DNA of 64,000 nucleotides from Amycolatopsis sulphurea (GTDB taxonomy: Bacteria; Actinomycetota; Actinomycetes; Mycobacteriales; Pseudonocardiaceae), in the NCBI RefSeq assembly GCF_002564045.1, contig NZ_PDJK01000002.1, forward strand, positions 3,038,001 through 3,102,000. Direction: 5' to 3'. Of this stretch, positions 27,314 through 37,036 are shown in pieces; positions within the stretch are counted from its first letter, which is position 1; each line of letters starts with the position of its first letter. A program made the position numbers and the translations under genes. The notes below the pieces were generated by a model. It did not search any database. It was not told the origin of the DNA and was given only the letters and a program-made list of their open reading frames with translations.

Positions 27314-28297
27314 CTAGCGGCGCCGGATGCCGATCCGCCGCCAGCTCCGCCGCCGCTGCCCAGGACCGGACGACGGGGGCGGAGTGTTGCTGTGATCGCG
27401 TTCGCGCAGGGTGCGCGTGCGGACGAGATCACCGGCCGAGAGCGGACGCCGGACCGCGCGCATCGCGGCACCGGCGACCCGGCGCGAGGCCGGCTGCAGA
27501 CGCAAGCGGCGCTGACTGCGTGCCCGCCGGATCGCCCTGCGTTCACGCGGCGGCACCGCCCACGCCTCGGGATGCGCGGCGAGCCAGCGATTCCGGTACA
27601 CCGCGTACGGGATGTGCAGCAGGTAGAGCACGAGCGCCGCGGCCAGCGCCACCAGCGGGAACTGGATGATCGCCGCGGCCAGCAGGCCGACCCCGACCAG
27701 CAGCGGCGCGATCGCCTTCGCGGGCACCTTGATGGTCTTGAGCGACAGCGTCGGGATGCGGCTGATCAGAAGCGCGGCGACCGCGATCGTCCAGATCAGC
27801 ACCACGTACTGCTCCGACCACCAGCCCTCGCCCCATTGCAGGCTGAGGATCAGCGGCAGCATCGCGACCAGCCCACCGGCCGGCGCGGGCACACCGACGA
27901 AGAATTCCGAGGCGTACGCCGGCTTGTCGGTTTCGTCGAGCAGGGTGTTGAACCGGGCCAGCCGCAGGATCATGCACACGGCGAAGATCAGCGACGCGAC
28001 CCAGCCGATCCGGTCGTCGTGCGCTTGCCACACGTAGAGCACGAGTGCCGGGGCGACGCCGAAGGAAATGCCGTCGGACAGCGAATCCAGCTCGGCACCC
28101 ATTTTCGACGTGGCGTCGAGCAGCCGGGCGATCCGGCCGTCGAGGCTGTCGAGCACCGCGGCGATCCCGATCGAGGCGATCGCCATCGGGTAGTTGCCGG
28201 TGAGCGCGAACTGCACCGAGGACAGCCCGGCGCACAACGCGAGCACAGTGATGGCGTTCGGCAGCAGCCGAATGCCGGGGGTGGTCACGCGGACCAT
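27314..28297 (-). CDS. pssA: CDP-diacylglycerol-serine O-phosphatidyltransferase
   Basis: A 327-residue integral membrane enzyme that makes phosphatidylserine. The CDP-alcohol phosphotransferase signature D-G-x2-A-R-x8-G-x3-D-x3-D is exact in SLDGRIARLLDATSKMGAEL followed by DSLSD (residues 50-75). About eight hydrophobic segments follow. The last 80 residues are very basic and Ser/Arg rich, longer than usual, and probably cytoplasmic. It begins 2 bp after the psd stop, so psd and pssA form one operon for phosphatidylethanolamine synthesis. Confidence 0.93.
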   Translation of the reverse strand: MVRVTTPGIRLLPNAITVLALCAGLSSVQFALTGNYPMAIASIGIAAVLDSLDGRIARLLDATSKMGAELDSLSDGISFGVAPALVLYVWQAHDDRIGWVASLIFAVCMILRLARFNTLLDETDKPAYASEFFVGVPAPAGGLVAMLPLILSLQWGEGWWSEQYVVLIWTIAVAALLISRIPTLSLKTIKVPAKAIAPLLVGVGLLAAAIIQFPLVALAAALVLYLLHIPYAVYRNRWLAAHPEAWAVPPRERRAIRRARSQRRLRLQPASRRVAGAAMRAVRRPLSAGDLVRTRTLRERDHSNTPPPSSGPGQRRRSWRRIGIRRR

Positions 28298-28299
28298 GG

Positions 28300-29013
28300 T
28301 CAGCCTTCTCCCAGCGGGGGCAGTTCGGCGAGCACGGTCTCCCCTCCGACCGTCCGCTGGCCCTTGGCCACCACGACCTTGCTGCCCTCGGGCAGGTACA
28401 GGTCGACCCGCGAGCCGAACCGGATGATGCCGTAGGTCTGGCCCGCGGCCACCTTCTCGCCCTCGGCCACGTCACACCGGATCCGGCGGGCGACGAGACC
28501 GGCGATCTGCACGACGACGAGCTCGTGGCCCTCGGTCGTGCGCAGCAGTACGGAGTTGCGCTCGTTGTCCTCGCTCGCCTTGTCCAGGTCCGCGGAGAGG
28601 AATTTGCCCGGCCGGTAGGCCACCTTCTCCACCACACCCGCGGACGGCGTGCGCTGGACGTGCACGTCGAATACGGACAGGAACACACTCACCCGCATCC
28701 GCGGCCGGGCGGACAGGCCCAGTTCGGGCGGCGGCACGGCCTTCTCGATCAGCGAGACGAGCCCGTCCCCCGAGGCGATCGCCACGTTCTCCCGGGGCGG
28801 CGGCACGCGCTTGGGCTCGCGGAAGAACGCCGCGGTGGCGGCGGTGGCGAGTGCGCCGGCCACGCCGAGCGGCTTCCACAGCCTCCGCAGCAGCAGCGTC
28901 GCGGCCAGACCGCCGAGTACGAACGGACGGCCCGCCGGATGCATCGGCGGGATGGTCTCGCGGGCGAGCTGGACGGCGTGCGCGAGGGGGTTGCCGGTGG
29001 GCTGGCCGCTCAT
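28300..29013 (-). CDS. psd: phosphatidylserine decarboxylase proenzyme
   Basis: A 237-residue pyruvoyl enzyme that converts phosphatidylserine to phosphatidylethanolamine. The autocleavage region is GIIRFGSRVDLYLPEGS near residue 205, where the Ser of FGS becomes the pyruvoyl group. Membrane-associated segments lie at residues 25-55. The size and the FGSR form fit the short archaeal/actinobacterial PSD type rather than the E. coli type with LGST. It is the first gene of the psd-pssA operon. Confidence 0.92.
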   Translation of the reverse strand: MSGQPTGNPLAHAVQLARETIPPMHPAGRPFVLGGLAATLLLRRLWKPLGVAGALATAATAAFFREPKRVPPPRENVAIASGDGLVSLIEKAVPPPELGLSARPRMRVSVFLSVFDVHVQRTPSAGVVEKVAYRPGKFLSADLDKASEDNERNSVLLRTTEGHELVVVQIAGLVARRIRCDVAEGEKVAAGQTYGIIRFGSRVDLYLPEGSKVVVAKGQRTVGGETVLAELPPLGEG

Positions 29014-29271
29014 AGGGTCGGTTCCCCGCAGTTCGTTTCGGTCGGTGGGATCAGACGGTGTACCCGTACGATTCGGGTGGTCTCCACGCTACCGCCCGGC
29101 GGTGGGGGGACACGCCCGCCCCTGGCCACGCGGGGTCCCGGGTGCCCCGCAGGGGTGCGCCGATTCGGGTGGTCATGCCCACAACCGGTAACGACGCGTC
29201 GAACTCCCCGATAACAACCGGTAGTCGACGCCGCTCGGGGCCGGTGCCCGGGCCGGGAGGGCGAGGAAGCG

Positions 29272-29448
29272 ATGGTGGGAGCCGATCTGCTTGCCCGCAT
29301 GTTGTGCGCCTGGCGCCGGGACATCGTTTCGGTGCCGGTGCCCCAGCTGGTGGATGCCGAGCACGGCGCACGGCTCGTGCGCGAAGCCGCCCGGGTGCAT
29401 GCGTCCCCCGACGATGCACGCACCCGGGCGCGGAACGGATCAGTCTAG
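29272..29448 (+). CDS. small hypothetical protein (58 aa)
   Basis: An open frame preceded by a very good ribosome site (GCGAGGAAGC before ATG). The product starts MVGADLLARMLCAWRRDIVSVP and continues PVPQLVDAEHGARLVREAARVHASPDDARTRA. The codon pattern has G or C at nearly every third position, as in real genes here. It is amphipathic, with no membrane segment. No family recognised. It lies in the gap between divergent psd and convergent glsB-like genes. Confidence 0.5.
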   Translation: MVGADLLARMLCAWRRDIVSVPVPQLVDAEHGARLVREAARVHASPDDARTRARNGSV

Positions 29449-29486
29449 CCCGTCCGCGCCCGCGAGGACAGGCCGTTGGAGCAGGT

Positions 29487-29777
29487 TCACCGGTGGTCCC
29501 GGTGCCGGCTGCGGTCCACCACGGCGTTGACCAGCTGCACCACCAGCAGCAGCCCGATCGCGCCGAGGATGGCCACCCCGAAGCTGGGAAAGTCGAAGTC
29601 GAACTGCCGCTGCTCGCCGGTCGCGAGCCGGTAGACGAACCCGCCGACGGCCGCGCCGAGCACCCCGACGACGACACTGACCAGGCAGCCCTGCCGGCGC
29701 CGCCGTGGCCCGCCGACCACCAGGTTCGCCAGCCACCCGACCAGCGCGCCGAAGACGATCCACAGGATGATGCCCAC
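29487..29777 (-). CDS. GlsB/YeaQ/YmgE-family stress membrane protein
   Basis: A 96-residue protein with three transmembrane helices (1-22, 33-52, 68-88) and the Gly-rich Transgly_assoc pattern (LWIVFGALVGWLANLVVGG, VVVGVLGAAVGGFVY, FGVAILGAIGLLLVVQLVNAV). Members are stress-induced inner-membrane proteins of unknown mechanism. It ends in a basic RSRHRDHR tail. Single gene; a composite palindromic repeat lies just upstream. Confidence 0.9.
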   Translation of the reverse strand: MGIILWIVFGALVGWLANLVVGGPRRRRQGCLVSVVVGVLGAAVGGFVYRLATGEQRQFDFDFPSFGVAILGAIGLLLVVQLVNAVVDRSRHRDHR

Positions 29778-29811
29778 ACCCCGAGCCTACTTCCCCGCTC
29801 ACCAAGGCCAC

Positions 29812-30152
29812 GGCTGTGAAGGGCCCCTTCACGGACTGCGTCCAGGGTGTCGGCAAAGTCGGTGTGAGGGGCCCTGCGCCGACCGTGGAGGTCCGTTGAA
29901 GGTCCGTGAAGGGGCCCTTCACGGACTCTGAGTCTGTGAAGGGTCCCTTCACAGACCCGGGACAGGTCCGGCGCACAGCGCGAGGTGGTCGCACACATCT
30001 CCGCTTCGCCTGCTGCCGGGCGTGATCGACGAAGATGGCAGGTGTCGTCGATGATGACGCGGCAGCCACGGCTCTCTCTGCTGATCACGGGTCCTCGACC
30101 AACTCTGCCGGGACCCTGGACTCTGCGTCCGTGAAGGACCCCTTCACAGCTT
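29812..30152. repeat. composite dispersed repeat, copy 4 (with conserved spacer module and distal half)
   Basis: This 341-bp stretch between the GlsB and MoeA genes has no gene. It holds a half palindrome (29812-29838), a spacer module (29841-29888), a full core (29902-29956) and, after 155 unexplained bases, a half copy (30121-30152). The last copy begins two bases after the moeA stop (TGA, AA, GCTGTGAA). The spacer module is the inverse of one in copy 5. Confidence 0.88.
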
Positions 30153-31346
30153 TCAGAGGAGCAGGACGTCGACCTCGCCGCCGCGGGGTGCGGAGGTGAC
30201 CTCTTCCGGCAGCACGATCAGGCAGTTGGCCTGGGTGAACGCAGCGAGCAGGTGGGATCCGGGGCCACCGCGCGGGCCGACCTCGCCGGTCACCTGGCCC
30301 TCGGCCTGGGTGTAGTAGCCGCGCCGGAACTGCCGCCGCCCCGGCGGCGAGGACAGCTCCTCGGTGAGCCGCGCCCGGACCCGGCGGCGTTCGGGATCGG
30401 GGTGCCCCATCGCGGTGAGCAGCGCCGGGCGCAGAAACGCCTCGAACGACACCAGCACGCTCACCGGGTTCCCCGGCAGCGTCACCACCGGCACGCCGTT
30501 CCACCGGCCACAGCCCTGTGGCCCGCCCGGTTGCATCGCGATCTTGCGGAACTCGACGCCCTGGGTGCTCAGCGCGTCCTTCACCACTTCGTACGCGCCG
30601 GCGGAGACCCCGCCCGAGGTGATCAGCAGATCCGCGTGGGCGAGCTTCGGTTCGACGATCTTGCGGAACTCCCCGACGTCGTCGACCACACTGCGCACCA
30701 CCTCGACCCGGCAGCCGAGACCGCTGAGCGCGGCCGCGAGCATCACACTGTTGGACTCGTAGATCTGCCCGTGCCGCAACGGTTCCGGGGCAGTCACCAG
30801 TTCGGTGCCGGTGGACACGACGAGTACCGACAGCGGTTCATGCACCGGCAGCTCGGCCAAGCCGATCGCGGCCGCGAGGCCCAGCTGCGCATGCCCGAGG
30901 ACGGTGCCCGCGTGCAGGGCGAGGCTGCCCTTCGTCACGTCCTCGCCGGTGCGGCGCACGTGGTCGCCCACCGCCGCGACGCGGTCGATCCGGACGTCGG
31001 TGGTGCCGCCGTCGGTGTGCTCGACCATCACCACCGCATCCGCGCCGGGCGGCAGCGGGGCGCCGGTCATGATCCGGTGCGCGGTGCCTGGCGCCAGCGG
31101 CGCGACGTCCACCCGCCCGGCCGGGATGTCGTCCGCCACCGGAAGCGTGACCGGTGTCTCCGCGACGTCGGCCGCGCGCACCGCGTAGCCGTCCATCGCC
31201 GAGTTGTCGAACGGGGGCAGGGCCACCTCCGCGGACAGGTCGGCGGCCAGCACCCGCCCGGCGGCGCGGGCCAGCGGAACAGTGGTGATCCGGGCGTGGC
31301 CGAGCAGGTCGGTCACGATCCCCCGGTATGCGTCGACGGAGATCAC
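30153..31346 (-). CDS. moeA: molybdopterin molybdotransferase
   Basis: A 397-residue MoeA/GephE protein that inserts molybdate into molybdopterin at the last step of molybdenum cofactor synthesis. Motifs: LPPFDNSAMDGYAVRAADV near residue 50, the MPT-binding region PLPPGADAVVMVEHT near 100, SGGVSAGAYEVVKDAL near 250, and NGVPVVTLPGNPVSVLVSFEAFL near 290. The GTG start is at 31346. Position relative to psd, pssA and groEL matches mycobacterial moeA2. It is divergent from the AIM24 gene. Confidence 0.94.
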   Translation of the reverse strand: MISVDAYRGIVTDLLGHARITTVPLARAAGRVLAADLSAEVALPPFDNSAMDGYAVRAADVAETPVTLPVADDIPAGRVDVAPLAPGTAHRIMTGAPLPPGADAVVMVEHTDGGTTDVRIDRVAAVGDHVRRTGEDVTKGSLALHAGTVLGHAQLGLAAAIGLAELPVHEPLSVLVVSTGTELVTAPEPLRHGQIYESNSVMLAAALSGLGCRVEVVRSVVDDVGEFRKIVEPKLAHADLLITSGGVSAGAYEVVKDALSTQGVEFRKIAMQPGGPQGCGRWNGVPVVTLPGNPVSVLVSFEAFLRPALLTAMGHPDPERRRVRARLTEELSSPPGRRQFRRGYYTQAEGQVTGEVGPRGGPGSHLLAAFTQANCLIVLPEEVTSAPRGGEVDVLLL

Positions 31347-31418
31347 CGGACCATCCTGCCTCCGTTACCCGATCGTGCAACACTCTCCCGGCACAGTCGG
31401 GGAACACCGGGAGTACGA

Positions 31419-31487
31419 ATGCAGGTCAAGGTTCGGCAGCAGCCGTCGTCCGCCATCGCCAGCGTCGCGTTGTTCCCCGCGCGCTGA
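31419..31487 (+). pseudogene. 22-codon remnant of an AIM24-family paralogue, or leader ORF
   Basis: ATG with a GGGAG site opens a 22-residue frame, MQVKVRQQPSSAIASVALFP followed by AR, ending at a TGA two bases before the next ATG. The sequence resembles the first 22 residues of an AIM24 protein. Many actinobacteria carry AIM24 genes in tandem, so this may be the 5' stump of a deleted copy whose ribosome site now sits before the intact gene. A translated leader peptide is the alternative. Confidence 0.5.
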
Positions 31488-31488
31488 C

Positions 31489-32103
31489 ATGCGGGTGCAC
31501 ACCAGGCACACCCCCGGGTTCGGCGTGGCGAGGGTGCTGCTGGCCTCGGGCGAAGCGGTGCAGTCGGCCACCGAAACCATGCTGGCGAGCAGTTTCGGCG
31601 TGGTCGAGTCGAGCGCTGCCCGTGGCGGCCGCAAATCCGGCCGGACGGTGTTCACCGCGCCGCAGGGCGGTGGCTGGGTCGACCTCGCTCCGGACGGTCC
31701 CGGCGACGTCTACCCGCTCGAACTGACCGGCGGCACCGGATGGTCGGTGCACCGGGACGCGGTGCTCGCCCGGCCGAGTTCGGTGCGGCACGACGCCGCC
31801 TGGGCACCGTTGCAGCAGCTCTTCGGCGCGGACTCCGGGTTCCTGGAGCACTACAGCGGGACCGGGCCGCTGGTGCTGACCTCGCCCGGTCCGGTGGATT
31901 CGTTCACGCTCTCGCCGGGCGAGCTGGTGACCGTCCGCCCGGAGTACGTGCTGGCGTATCCGGATGCGGTGCAGGCCCGGTTGCGTGCGGTCGATCCGAG
32001 TGGCCCGCAGTCGTTGCGCACCGGGGAGGGGCTGGTGCTCGACTTCGCCGGTCCGGGCACGGTGCTGGTCACCGCGCGCTGCCAAAGGGTGTCGCGCGGC
32101 TAG
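31489..32103 (+). CDS. AIM24-family protein
   Basis: A 204-residue all-beta protein of the AIM24 family. The pattern is visible in MRVHTRHTPGFGVARVLLASGEAVQSATETMLASSFGV at the start and in PGPVDSFTLSPGELVTVRPEYVLAYPDAV. In yeast mitochondria AIM24 organises a membrane complex; the bacterial role is unknown. No signal or membrane segment. The normal family pattern of Gly after the first strand (SGAM) is replaced by TETM. The ATG at 31489 lies one base after a short upstream frame, suggesting coupled translation. Confidence 0.82.
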   Translation: MRVHTRHTPGFGVARVLLASGEAVQSATETMLASSFGVVESSAARGGRKSGRTVFTAPQGGGWVDLAPDGPGDVYPLELTGGTGWSVHRDAVLARPSSVRHDAAWAPLQQLFGADSGFLEHYSGTGPLVLTSPGPVDSFTLSPGELVTVRPEYVLAYPDAVQARLRAVDPSGPQSLRTGEGLVLDFAGPGTVLVTARCQRVSRG

Positions 32104-32210
32104 CTGATTCCGCTCGATTGCCCATTGCCGACGGCGCTGATTCCGGTAGCGTGAACTGCACTTCCGGCCTGCTGGAAGCGCAGCAGGTTTTCACACCGTG
32201 GGAGGGCGCC

Positions 32211-32417
32211 GTGGCTGTCGGCACCGTCAAGTGGTTCAACTCGGAAAAGGGCTACGGGTTCATCGAATCCCCCGAAGGGCCGGATGTGTTCGTGCACTAT
32301 TCGGCGATCCAGGCGGAGGGCTTCCGCACCCTCGACGAAGGGGACCGGGTCGAGTTCGAGATCCAGTCCGGGCGGGACGGCCGCAGCCAGGCCGCCGAGG
32401 TCCGGAAGGTGTCCTGA
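32211..32417 (+). CDS. cold-shock domain protein
   Basis: A 68-residue RNA chaperone. RNP1 (KGYGFIE) and RNP2 (DVFVHYSAI) motifs are intact, in the order VGTVKWFNSEKGYGFIESPEGPDVFVHYSAI. The GTG at 32211 has a GGAGGG site. A 107-bp leader separates it from the AIM24 stop, compatible with a structured 5' region as seen in other csp mRNAs. The protein binds single-stranded RNA or DNA in the cytoplasm. Confidence 0.95.
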   Translation: MAVGTVKWFNSEKGYGFIESPEGPDVFVHYSAIQAEGFRTLDEGDRVEFEIQSGRDGRSQAAEVRKVS

Positions 32418-32485
32418 GGCATCCTTGTTGACCGGTTGGGCGAACCGGCAGTGGCAGCGGATACCGGCGCGTTAAGCTGCGCAGC

Positions 32486-34141
32486 GTGACAGGCGATGTG
32501 TCGGGGGACCTCACCGGTCGGCGGCTGGGCCACTACCGCATCGACTCGGTGCTCGGCAAGGGCGGCATGAGCGTGACCTACCAGGCCACGGACGTGCGGC
32601 TGGGCCGCAAGGTGGCACTGAAGGTCATCGGTGACCACCTCGGCACGGACGCCGAGTTCCGCGAGCGGTTCGTCGACGAGGCCCGCAACACCTCCGCGAT
32701 CGACCACGCCAACGTCGTGCCGCTGTACGACTTCGGCGAGCTGGACGGGATGCTCTACATCGCCATGCGGATGGTCGACGGCGGGGATCTCGCCGGCCTG
32801 ATCTCCGGGGGCCCGATCGCCCCCGCCCGTGCGCTGACCCTGCTCGACCAGGTCGCCGACGCATTGGACACCCTGCACAGCCACGGCTTGGTGCACCTCG
32901 ACGTGAAACCGGCCAACGTCCTGGTCACCAGCCGCGAAACCTCCCGCGAGCACGTGTATGTCGCCGATTTCGGCCTGACTCGTCGTGGCGCCACCGGCCA
33001 TCGCACCCGCGGTGGCGACTTCCTCGGCTCGCCCACCTACGCCGCCCCCGAGCACCTGCGTGGCGAACCTCTCGACGGCCGCACCGACCAGTACGCCCTC
33101 ACCTGCGTGCTGTTCGCCTGTCTCACCGGGAACCCGCCGTTCCGCGGCGACGTGCCGACGGTCATCAAGGGCCATCTCGCCGGGGAACCGCCGTCGGTGT
33201 CCCTCGCCGTGGCCTTGCCATCCGCGCTGGACGAGGTCGTCCGCAAGGGCATGGCCAAGGCGCCCGCCGACCGTTACCCGAGCTGTGTGGCGATGATCGA
33301 GGCGGCACGGGTGGCGCTGGGGCCGCTCGCCGCCTCCGTCACCGCGCCCGGCCAGGGCGGCCCCGGTGGCATCGGTGCGGGCGGGTTCGCCGCCGCGAAC
33401 GGCTCGGGCAATCCCGGGAACCCTGCAGGGCTGGGGAACTCGGCGGTCCCCGGCGGTGGTCCCGATGCACAGGGGACTCCGGCGGGCCAGGTTTATCCCG
33501 CAGGGCAAGGAAATCCGGCGTCGGGCAATCCCGCGGACCAGAACAACCCTGTCGCGCCAGGTACTTTCGCAAGCCCGGGGAACCCGGCCGCCCAGGCGAA
33601 TCCGGTCGGACCGGGGAACCCCGCCGTGGGTGGTCCCGGCACCTGGGGCGCGCCGCCCGGTCCGGGTGGTTACGGCGCCCCGGCGGCCTACGGTGCTCCC
33701 GGCGGTCTGGCTCAGCCCGGCTACTCCGGGATGCCGGGCGGCTACGGAACCGGCTACCCCGCGCAGCAGAACCCGGCCGGTCACCCCAGCTACGGCTACC
33801 CCGGTCAGCCGCAACAGTCGCCCGGTTACGGCTACCCGAACCAGGTCTACGGCGATCCGGTGCGGGTGCGCCCGCCGTCACCGGTCGCCGGGGACGAGGC
33901 GTTCCAGCCCGCAGGCAGGGGCGGCGGGCTCAAGTGGCTGTGGATCGTGCTCGGCGTCGTCGTGGCGGCCGGGCTGGTGATCGGCGCGATCCTGCTCTTC
34001 GGCGGGGACGACAGCGGCGGCAGCAGCACGCCCACTTCGACCGCGCCGAACATCCCGGTCGGACCGGGTGGGCAGGGCAGCACCGGACCGTCCTCGCTGC
34101 GCCCGCCGCCCTCGTCGATCCCGATCCAGCCGAGCCGCTGA
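32486..34141 (+). CDS. transmembrane Ser/Thr protein kinase, non-RD type, with Gly/Pro/Asn-rich linker
   Basis: A 551-residue PknB-type kinase. Kinase domain 15-275: glycine loop LGKGGMSVTY, lysine in VALKVI, catalytic loop HLDVKPANVL, ADFGLTRR, and YAAPE. The catalytic loop has Leu where most kinases have Arg (HRD), making it a non-RD kinase. A 200-residue linker rich in GNP and YGxP units follows, then a transmembrane helix (about 485-507) and a short Ser/Thr/Pro extracellular tail without PASTA repeats. The GTG start at 32486. Its substrate is unknown. Confidence 0.9.
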   Translation: MTGDVSGDLTGRRLGHYRIDSVLGKGGMSVTYQATDVRLGRKVALKVIGDHLGTDAEFRERFVDEARNTSAIDHANVVPLYDFGELDGMLYIAMRMVDGGDLAGLISGGPIAPARALTLLDQVADALDTLHSHGLVHLDVKPANVLVTSRETSREHVYVADFGLTRRGATGHRTRGGDFLGSPTYAAPEHLRGEPLDGRTDQYALTCVLFACLTGNPPFRGDVPTVIKGHLAGEPPSVSLAVALPSALDEVVRKGMAKAPADRYPSCVAMIEAARVALGPLAASVTAPGQGGPGGIGAGGFAAANGSGNPGNPAGLGNSAVPGGGPDAQGTPAGQVYPAGQGNPASGNPADQNNPVAPGTFASPGNPAAQANPVGPGNPAVGGPGTWGAPPGPGGYGAPAAYGAPGGLAQPGYSGMPGGYGTGYPAQQNPAGHPSYGYPGQPQQSPGYGYPNQVYGDPVRVRPPSPVAGDEAFQPAGRGGGLKWLWIVLGVVVAAGLVIGAILLFGGDDSGGSSTPTSTAPNIPVGPGGQGSTGPSSLRPPPSSIPIQPSR

Positions 34142-34276
34142 CCCCCGCTCGTGCCGGGGTGCCCGCCCCGACCGCGGGGTGATCCGCACGACTTCAGCCG
34201 GTGCCCGGCCGTGCCGCCGAGGCCTGGCCTCCGCCTCGCCGATGCGCACCGCATTCTCCCGCGCCTGAGGCACATG

Positions 34277-34410
34277 CCGTGAAGGGGCCCTTCACGGACT
34301 CAGAGTCCGTGAAGGACCCCTTCACGGACCTCCGCAGTCTGCGCAGGGCACCTCGCACCGACATTGCCGACACCCTGGACTCAGCGTCTGTGAAGGGTCC
34401 CTTCACAGCC
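34277..34410. repeat. composite dispersed repeat, copy 5
   Basis: A full core (34277-34330), a conserved spacer starting CTCCGCAGTCTGCGCAGGGC and ending GCCGACACCCTG (34331-34378), and a distal half palindrome (34379-34410). The spacer matches, in reverse complement, those of the copies near 29.84 kb and 51.42 kb. It lies between two genes of the same orientation. Confidence 0.9.
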
Positions 34411-34470
34411 CTAAGCGGGGCCTGCCGTGCAGCTGTTCGGGCGAACGACGCAGGGCACTGACCTGGGCTC

Positions 34471-34497
34471 CTTGCACTCGCCCGGGGAGAGTGCTAA
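34471..34497. promoter_or_regulatory. CIRCE operator 1 (HrcA site)
   Basis: CTTGCACTC, nine bases, GAGTGCTAA. The right arm is a perfect match to the CIRCE consensus TTAGCACTC-N9-GAGTGCTAA; the left arm differs at two positions. Spacing is exact. It lies 194 bp before groEL. Confidence 0.92.
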
Positions 34498-34505
34498 ACA
34501 CGGCA

Positions 34506-34532
34506 TTGGCACTCGACGCCGTCGAGTGCCAG
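34506..34532. promoter_or_regulatory. CIRCE operator 2 (HrcA site)
   Basis: TTGGCACTC, nine bases, GAGTGCCAG. Both arms match CIRCE with one and two changes and exact 9-bp spacing. It starts 8 bp after the first operator, so both sites lie on the same promoter region and could bind HrcA cooperatively. Confidence 0.88.
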
Positions 34533-34690
34533 GCGGCGGTCACCGATCGCCCGCCTGAAGGCCGGGACGGTGAGGCTGACCATCCGGTCGGTCGTCCGTC
34601 GCGGGCACCGAGCCTGGCCTAGGACGTGTCCTGCTGCCGCCCCTGGAAACAGTGCGGCGGTGGCGCCCAATACCGGAGGACCACACCGCA

Positions 34691-36319
<1,629 letters not shown>

Positions 36320-36340
36320 GTTCGGCTGCACAACACCCCG

Positions 36341-36380
36341 GCGAAGCCCGGTCCACCTTGTTCGGTGGGCCGGGCTTCGC
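36341..36380 (+). terminator. strong GC-rich hairpin, groEL terminator
   Basis: Left arm 36341-36357 starts GCGAAGCCCGG; right arm 36364-36380 ends CCGGGCTTCGC. 17-bp stem with one mismatch and a 6-nt loop, 22 bp after the groEL stop. No clear T-run follows, as is common in actinobacteria. Confidence 0.85.
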
Positions 36381-36552
36381 CCGTTTCCGGGGCCGGATCC
36401 CCGTTGCTGCGGCTGGTGGTGCCGGGCGGGCACGTCGGCGCGAGTGCGGGCTGCCGCTGCGTTTCCAGCGTTCCCTTTGCTGAGGCCGTTCGCGGGGAAC
36501 GGCGCGCCAGCATCACGGTGGACGCGCCGAACGTTTCCAGGCCATTTCGCGC

Positions 36553-36879
36553 GATGGGGCATGCCCCGCAAACGCGGGTTGTTGCTGCGTTCCTGGGTCC
36601 GGTCCTGTGGTTCGTGGTGTGTGGCTGGCTGTGTGAGTGCGTTGGTTCCCCTGGTCCAGGCATGGGTCATGTCGTGCAAACGCGGGTTGTCGCCGCAGTT
36701 CCCGGGTCCGGTCCCGCGATCCGTGGTGTGTGGCTGGCTGTGTGAGTGCCTTGGTTCCCCTGGTCCAGGCATGGGTCATGTCGTGCAAACGCGGGTTGTC
36801 GCCGCAGTTCCCGGGTCCGGTCCCGCGATCCGTGATGTTTGGCCCGCTGTGCAAGTGCCCTGGTTCCCCCTAGCCCAGG
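36553..36879. repeat. three-copy direct repeat, period 108-109 bp
   Basis: Copies at about 36553-36660, 36661-36769 and 36770-36879. Each contains GCAAACGCGGGTTGT and a GGTCCGGTCC-type box, followed by TGGTTCCCCTGGTCCAGG or a variant. Copies 2 and 3 are identical for their first 65 or so bases; copy 1 is more diverged. Noncoding. Confidence 0.88.
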
Positions 36880-36897
36880 CCACTCGCACAGCGGGCC
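36841..36897. terminator. 17-bp stem hairpin closing the 109-bp repeat array
   Basis: GGCCCGCTGTGCAAGTG (36841-36857) pairs with CACTCGCACAGCGGGCC (36881-36897), one mismatch. It could act as a second terminator for the minus-strand pspC-like transcript or for read-through from groEL. Confidence 0.6.
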
Positions 36898-36964
36898 ACC
36901 CCGCATAACCGCGGCTACGACCGTCGCCGCGTTTCCCGTCCTGCGGCCCGGGAAACGCGGCTCC

Positions 36965-37007
36965 GGCGCGGGTGTCCTGGATTCCCCTTGCCCGGGACAC
37001 CCGCGCC
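36965..37007. terminator. perfect 13-bp hairpin
   Basis: GGCGCGGGTGTCC (36965-36977) and GGACACCCGCGCC (36995-37007) form a perfect stem with a 17-nt loop. Confidence 0.55.
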
Positions 37008-37036
37008 GCAGTCACGCCGACCCGGATCGCGGCTAC

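Larger units (their letters stand above)
34142..34690. other. gene-free 549 bp upstream of groEL (repeat plus heat-shock control region)
   Basis: No gene seen. The first half is dispersed repeat copy 5; the second half holds two CIRCE operators and the groEL leader with the ribosome site GGAGGA at 34675-34680. Confidence 0.7.

Noticed and set aside
29051..30088. Minus-strand frame of 345 codons between psd and moeA, considered as transposase remains
   Set aside because: No DDE or other transposase motif; runs through the composite repeat and the GlsB gene.
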